A stretch of DNA of 64,000 nucleotides, taken from the NCBI RefSeq assembly GCF_001042985.1, contig NZ_JYKY01000023.1, positions 1 through 64,000 of the forward strand. Direction: 5' to 3'. The number at the start of each line of letters is the position of its first letter. Within the stretch, counting starts at the first letter, position 1. Below, piece by piece: positions 60,213 through 64,000 of this stretch. The notes under the pieces are model-generated. The model ran no database searches. It had not been told where the DNA came from and saw nothing but the letters and a program-made list of their open reading frames with translations. A program made the position numbers and the translations under genes. The DNA comes from Pseudomonas lundensis (lineage in GTDB: Bacteria; Pseudomonadota; Gammaproteobacteria; Pseudomonadales; Pseudomonadaceae).

Positions 60213-61828
60213 GGCCGATTCTGTTGAAAAAGTCTGATTTGCAGATCGGCTGAACTCACGCACGATCACCACCGGAGAACCTAATCACCACATTGAGTGG
60301 TTTTTTGGCCCTTCGTTGAGCTTTGCAGCTCGGTTATTGGGTTGGTTTGAGGGTTTTTGCTTTGTGCAGACGCACCTATCCCGTAACCGGTGGCCCTTGA
60401 GAGGTAAATTTGGCCAACCGACGCAGGTTCTGCACCGCAGCGGCCAGCGTGAATTCATCGGTCGCGCCACTCATGCCACGTAGTCGCAAGCGATCCATTT
60501 TCAGGATGCGCTTGAGGTGGGCAAACAACATTTCGACCTTCTTACGTTCGTGGCGAGAGCGCACGTACTCCGGTGTCGCTGCGATGCGTCGAGCCACATC
60601 ACGAGCGGCTTCATGGACGCTGCGGACGATCTTACGAATCGAAGTATTCGGGCAGCACTTGGCTTTCATCGGACATGTCGCGCAGTCGGTCTGCCGGGAT
60701 CGGAAGATGATAGTGTTGGCTTTGGTGACGTGCGAACGCTCGTTTTTGAAGGCTCGCCATTCGCTGCGTAATACGTTGCCGGCTGGGCAGCGGTATTCCT
60801 CGGCCTCTTCATTCCAGTGGAAATCGTTACTCGAAAAGCTGTCGTTCTTGCGCTCGGTTTTGTCCCACACCGGCACATGCGGCTCGATGTCTTTTTCCTC
60901 CACCATCCAGGCCAACATCGGCGCTGTACCGTAAGCGGTGTCGCCAATGAGGCGTTCCGGCTTGATGTCGAACTGCGCTTCGACCCGGTCGATCATCGTC
61001 TTGGTGCTCTCGACTTCTGCGGTTCGATGAGCCGGTGTGGGTTCCACATCCATGATCACGCCGTGCTCGGTATCGATCAGATAATTCGTGGAGTACGCGT
61101 AGAACGCTGGGCCGCCTGGAGCTGCGGTCCAGCGGGCCTGAGGATCCGTCAGCGACAGGCGCTTCGGTAGCGTTTCGGCCAAAGCCTCTTCATCGAGGGC
61201 TTCAAGGTACTCTCGCACGGCGCGGGTGCTCAGGGCCGGATCGCTCCAGTTGACCTGTTCATCACCCGGTATGCCGCGCTGCCGACTCGCATCCGCTTTG
61301 ATGATGCTGGCGTCCACGGCAAAGCCTTCGCCTTTAACCAAACCGGCGTCCATGCAGCGACGCAGCACTTCATTGAACAACCAGCGAAACAGATCGCTGT
61401 CCCGAAAACGGCCGTGTCTATTTTTGGAAAAGGTCGAGTGATTGGGGACTTCATCTTCAAGGCTTAACCGGCAGAACCAGCGATACGCCAGGTTCAAATG
61501 GGCCTCTTCGCACAGCCGACGCTCTGAGCGAATGCCGTAGCAATAGCCCACGATCAGCATGCGGATCATCAACTCTGGGTCAATCGAAGGACGCCCAATT
61601 GGGCTGTAAAAATCGGCGAGGTAATGGCGTAAAACGCTCAGATCGAGACACCGATCAATGCTACGCAGAAGGTGATTGGCGGGGTGTGGTCTTCAAGGTT
61701 GAACGAGTAAAACAGCCGTTCCTGCCCACTCGATAACTGTCCCATCATGCTGCGTGCTTCCCTGCTGGCCGATGCGCGAATTTTGCCGCAGGCCAGACAG
61801 GGGAGCTACTTTTTCAACAGAATCGGCC
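60213..61828 (-). mobile_element. IS1182-type insertion sequence
   Basis: Terminal inverted repeats GGCCGATTCTGTTGAAAAAGT (60213-60233) and its exact complement at 61808-61828 enclose a DUF772-type transposase gene. The element is about 1.6 kb. The symmetry may extend 4-5 bp outward (CTAT on the left, ATAG on the right), so the outer limit is not exact. The transposase frame is interrupted, so it probably cannot move on its own. Confidence 0.88.
60376..61749 (-). pseudogene. IS1182-family transposase, frameshifted near its 5' end
   Basis: The frame starts at ATG 61749 (MMGQLSSGQERLFYSFNLED) but shifts after about 25 codons. The remainder is read in another frame from LRSIDRCLDLS-like sequence through MIRMLIVGYCYG to the end (KFTSQGPPVTG). 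The catalytic region is intact: VDASIIKADASRQR and LIGDTAYGT (DDE), and KKVEMLFAHLKRILK (Glu). A single missing base near 61683 explains the shift. This may be a genuine mutation or a sequence error; programmed frameshifting is unlikely as no slippery run is present. Confidence 0.85.
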
Positions 61829-62132
61829 GATAGCTGCCTGTCACGAAGGGCGGCTCCCGGCCACTAGCGGTCGCCGCTTGTAAGCGTCCGCTTACCGGCC
61901 AAAAGCTGTCATTCATCTGATCTCCAAACCAACGGAAATAATAGGAAGGACGATAACCGAGAATTTACAAGGCACCAACGGTCGGACTCCCCTCAAGAAG
62001 CGCTCTGGCACGCCGATGACGTAAGTGTTAGTTTGCGCGGCTCCGGCCACAAACCTGAACCGCAGACAGGGATGTTTGGACGTCTTTCACGCCTAACCAG
62101 GCGTACTTCATTCCTGTCATGAGTATCATCCG
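61829..62132. other. Gap between the IS and the chemoreceptor gene
   Basis: No gene is supported. The promoter of the chemoreceptor gene should lie here. No 5' part of umuC was found in it. Confidence 0.5.
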
Positions 62133-63755
62133 ATGCTGCAAAAATCCCTGAGAACTCAAATCCTCGCGCTGCTGAGCGGCAGTCTGTTGGCGATGTTGCT
62201 GATTGCTTTAGCATGCTTTAATTTCCTGTCCAACGGCGTGCAAAACTACGCCAACTTAATCGAAGGTCCCCTGCACACTTCGCAATTGATCGACGAGGCC
62301 AACCTGCAATTCAAGGTGCAGGTTCAGGAATGGAAAAACGTATTACTACGGGGCAAGCAGCCGGCAGACCTGGATAAATATTGGAAGCAATTCGAAGACC
62401 GTCAGCGCGACGTACAAGGGATCCTTGGCGAACTGGCTAACCAGAAAGGACTGGAGGGCCAACTCAAGACCCGCATCGAGCGCCTGCGTGACGAACACCG
62501 TCAGTTGGGCAGCGCTTACCAGAAAGGTCGCGATGCCTATATCGCCGCGGGTGCAGACCCCACTGCAGGCGACGCCGCCGTCAAAGGAGTTGACCGTACC
62601 ACCAGCGATCAGATGAGCGAACTTGTTGGCGAACTGCGCAAGCAGGGCACCGAGCAATCTACACTGATCAGCGCCGCTGCCAATCGCACGGTGATGCTGG
62701 GGATTATCGTGATGCTCGCCTCGGGTCTGTTGATCGGCCTGTTGAGCCTTTGGCTGATTAACCGCAACTTGATTGACCCCATCCGCAAGCTGATCGACTA
62801 CGTGGCGCAACTGAGCCAAGGGAAAGTTGCCGAACGCGTTGCCAGCAGCCGTGAAGACGAGTTGGGCAAACTAGCCATGGCCGCCAACACTTTGCGCGAC
62901 TTTCTCGCCGAAACCTTCAACCGCTTGCAGCGCAGCGCCAAGGATCTGGACAGCGCAAGTGGCGAGTTAAGCGCCATCGCCGGTCTCATGGCCAGCGGCA
63001 CTAACGAGCAGTTCAACCGTACCGATCAGGTGGCTACGGCGATGAACGAAATGTCCGCCACCGCCCAGGAAGTGGCTCGTCACGCAGCCGATGCTGCACG
63101 CGCCGCCGATGATGCCGACCAATCCACGCAGCAGGGCGAAAAAGTCATGCAGGGCACCATTCACACCATCACCCAAATGCGTGGTGAGATCGCCAACACA
63201 GCCACGGTCATCCGTCGCCTGGAAACCGACAGTGGCCGCATAGGCAAGGTGTTGGAAGTGATTCGCGGCATCGCCGAGCAGACTAATTTGCTGGCGCTTA
63301 ACGCGGCGATCGAAGCGGCCCGTGCCGGTGAAGCCGGACGCGGTTTTGCGGTCGTGGCCGACGAAGTGCGAAACCTTGCCCAGCGTACGGCCGAGTCGAT
63401 CATCGAAATCAACCAGATCATCCAAACGGTGCAAACCGGCGCGGTGGACGCGGCTCAGGCCATTGAAAGTGGCCAGTCGCGCAGCGAAGAAAGTGTCGCG
63501 CAAGTGAATGAGGCCGGAGCGATGCTGCAGCGCATCACCCATTCTGTGGAAGCCATTCGAGACATGAACCGCCAAATTGCCACCGCTGCCGAAGAGCAAA
63601 CCTCGGTGGCGGAAGATATCTCGCGCAACCTCACCGAAATCACCACGATTGCCAGTACAAACCTAGACAACATGCAGCGCACCGAAGCGGCAAGCCGGAA
63701 CCTTCACGGGTTATCAGGGCAGTTGAATGAAGTGACGGCACGTCTGAGTGCTTAG
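62133..63755 (+). CDS. Methyl-accepting chemotaxis protein
   Basis: The 540-aa receptor has an N-terminal helix (residues 10-32), a periplasmic helical-bundle ligand domain (about 35-185), a second helix (VMLGIIVMLASGLLIGLLSL near 190-210), a HAMP domain and a cytoplasmic signalling domain. The hairpin tip reads RGIAEQTNLLALNAAIEAAR. The methylation helices flank it. There is no C-terminal pentapeptide for CheR (ends VTARLSA). The ligand is unknown. It lies between the IS and a broken umuC, an accessory setting. Confidence 0.95.
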   Translation: MLQKSLRTQILALLSGSLLAMLLIALACFNFLSNGVQNYANLIEGPLHTSQLIDEANLQFKVQVQEWKNVLLRGKQPADLDKYWKQFEDRQRDVQGILGELANQKGLEGQLKTRIERLRDEHRQLGSAYQKGRDAYIAAGADPTAGDAAVKGVDRTTSDQMSELVGELRKQGTEQSTLISAAANRTVMLGIIVMLASGLLIGLLSLWLINRNLIDPIRKLIDYVAQLSQGKVAERVASSREDELGKLAMAANTLRDFLAETFNRLQRSAKDLDSASGELSAIAGLMASGTNEQFNRTDQVATAMNEMSATAQEVARHAADAARAADDADQSTQQGEKVMQGTIHTITQMRGEIANTATVIRRLETDSGRIGKVLEVIRGIAEQTNLLALNAAIEAARAGEAGRGFAVVADEVRNLAQRTAESIIEINQIIQTVQTGAVDAAQAIESGQSRSEESVAQVNEAGAMLQRITHSVEAIRDMNRQIATAAEEQTSVAEDISRNLTEITTIASTNLDNMQRTEAASRNLHGLSGQLNEVTARLSA

Positions 63756-63767
63756 CCGGACCGTTAG

Positions 63768-64000
63768 TGGTTAGATCGGCTTCAGGCTGAGCTGCCCTTG
63801 GCCAAGCTGGCCAACCATACTGCCAAACGGCTCCAGGCCCACACCGGCGGCGTGGTCAACTTGTGCGGTGATTTCGAAAGGGACTGGGTGCTGCGCAACA
63901 CGGCTGTGTCTGAAGTGTGGGGTGTCGGTAGGCGCATGACCGCACACCTTGAAGGCATGGGCATCACCACCGCGATGCACTTGGCCAAGGCTGACCCATG
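63768..64000 (+). pseudogene. UmuC/RulB error-prone DNA polymerase V, 5'-truncated
   Basis: The frame is open from 63768 with no start codon and gives LPLAKLANHTAKRLQAHTGG, VVNLCGDFERDWVLRNTAVS and EVWGVGRRMTAHLEGMG. This is the middle of UmuC/RulB just after the catalytic palm. The N-terminal third, with the active site, is absent, and the frame begins right after the chemoreceptor stop. The gene runs off the window, so the C-terminus is unseen. Such 5' loss is consistent with insertion of accessory DNA into rulB, a hotspot described in Pseudomonas. Confidence 0.8.

Overview
The window is a GC-rich chromosomal segment of a Pseudomonas of the fluorescens/fragi lineage. The gacA-uvrC-pgsA-tRNA-Gly order, the TTG start of gacA, an lipase close to the P. 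fragi enzyme as I recall it, a DUF2790 protein, a one-piece MrpAB antiporter subunit and the general codon use all point there. The species call is inference; no 16S gene is present.

Layout. 1-4004: the end of etfA, two small hypothetical genes, a 0.6 kb gene-poor stretch with two perfect inverted repeats, and the selenium pair selD-mnmH. 4156-12980: two converging acyl-CoA catabolic clusters. The plus-strand set (acyl-CoA ligase, SDR, thiolase, acyl-CoA dehydrogenase, enoyl-CoA hydratase) suits 2-methyl-branched or short-chain acyl-CoA oxidation. The minus-strand set (acyl-CoA dehydrogenase, 3-hydroxyisobutyryl-CoA hydrolase, 3-hydroxybutyrate dehydrogenase) suits valine and ketone-body use. 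13102-16161: ppiC, a cytoplasmic-type lipase, and a DAHP synthase gene preceded by a Phe/Tyr/Trp-rich leader peptide and a strong intrinsic terminator, a classic attenuator layout. 16379-20383: a phage-type regulator pair (one broken), then gacA, uvrC, pgsA and tRNA-Gly.

20452-26842 is an AT-richer accessory region next to the tRNA. It holds a GH25 muramidase, a degraded PBP3-like gene, a small membrane protein, an orphan Hcp with a DUF4225-type partner, and remnants of a tyrosine recombinase and an old-yellow-enzyme gene. 26843-30643 is the cyanate locus (cynR, cynT, cynS) plus a DUF2790 protein and a CodA/AtzC-like amidohydrolase. 30704-32596 is a stand-alone PBP2. 33211-39640 is an amino-acid uptake and D-amino-acid catabolism locus resembling the P. 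putida D-lysine genes: RpiR regulator, ABC importer, FAD dehydrogenase and divergent dpkA. 39736-41684 holds an AraC regulator overlapping a degenerate GGDEF protein.

42083-48610 is a phosphate-scavenging operon: TonB-dependent receptor, beta-propeller phytase and a private ExbB-ExbD-TonB set, preceded by a near-consensus PhoB box. Then come a DASS anion transporter, a complete Mrp cation/proton antiporter operon (50289-56349, minus), an EamA exporter divergent from an XRE-cupin regulator, two lipoproteins and tRNA-Cys. The right end carries an IS1182-type element with a frameshifted transposase, a chemoreceptor, and the 3' part of a umuC/rulB gene that lacks its 5' end.

No CRISPR array, rRNA operon or complete prophage was found. 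The best leads are the aromatic attenuator with its second small ORF, the PhoB box on the phytase operon, and the Hcp-DUF4225-membrane protein trio.
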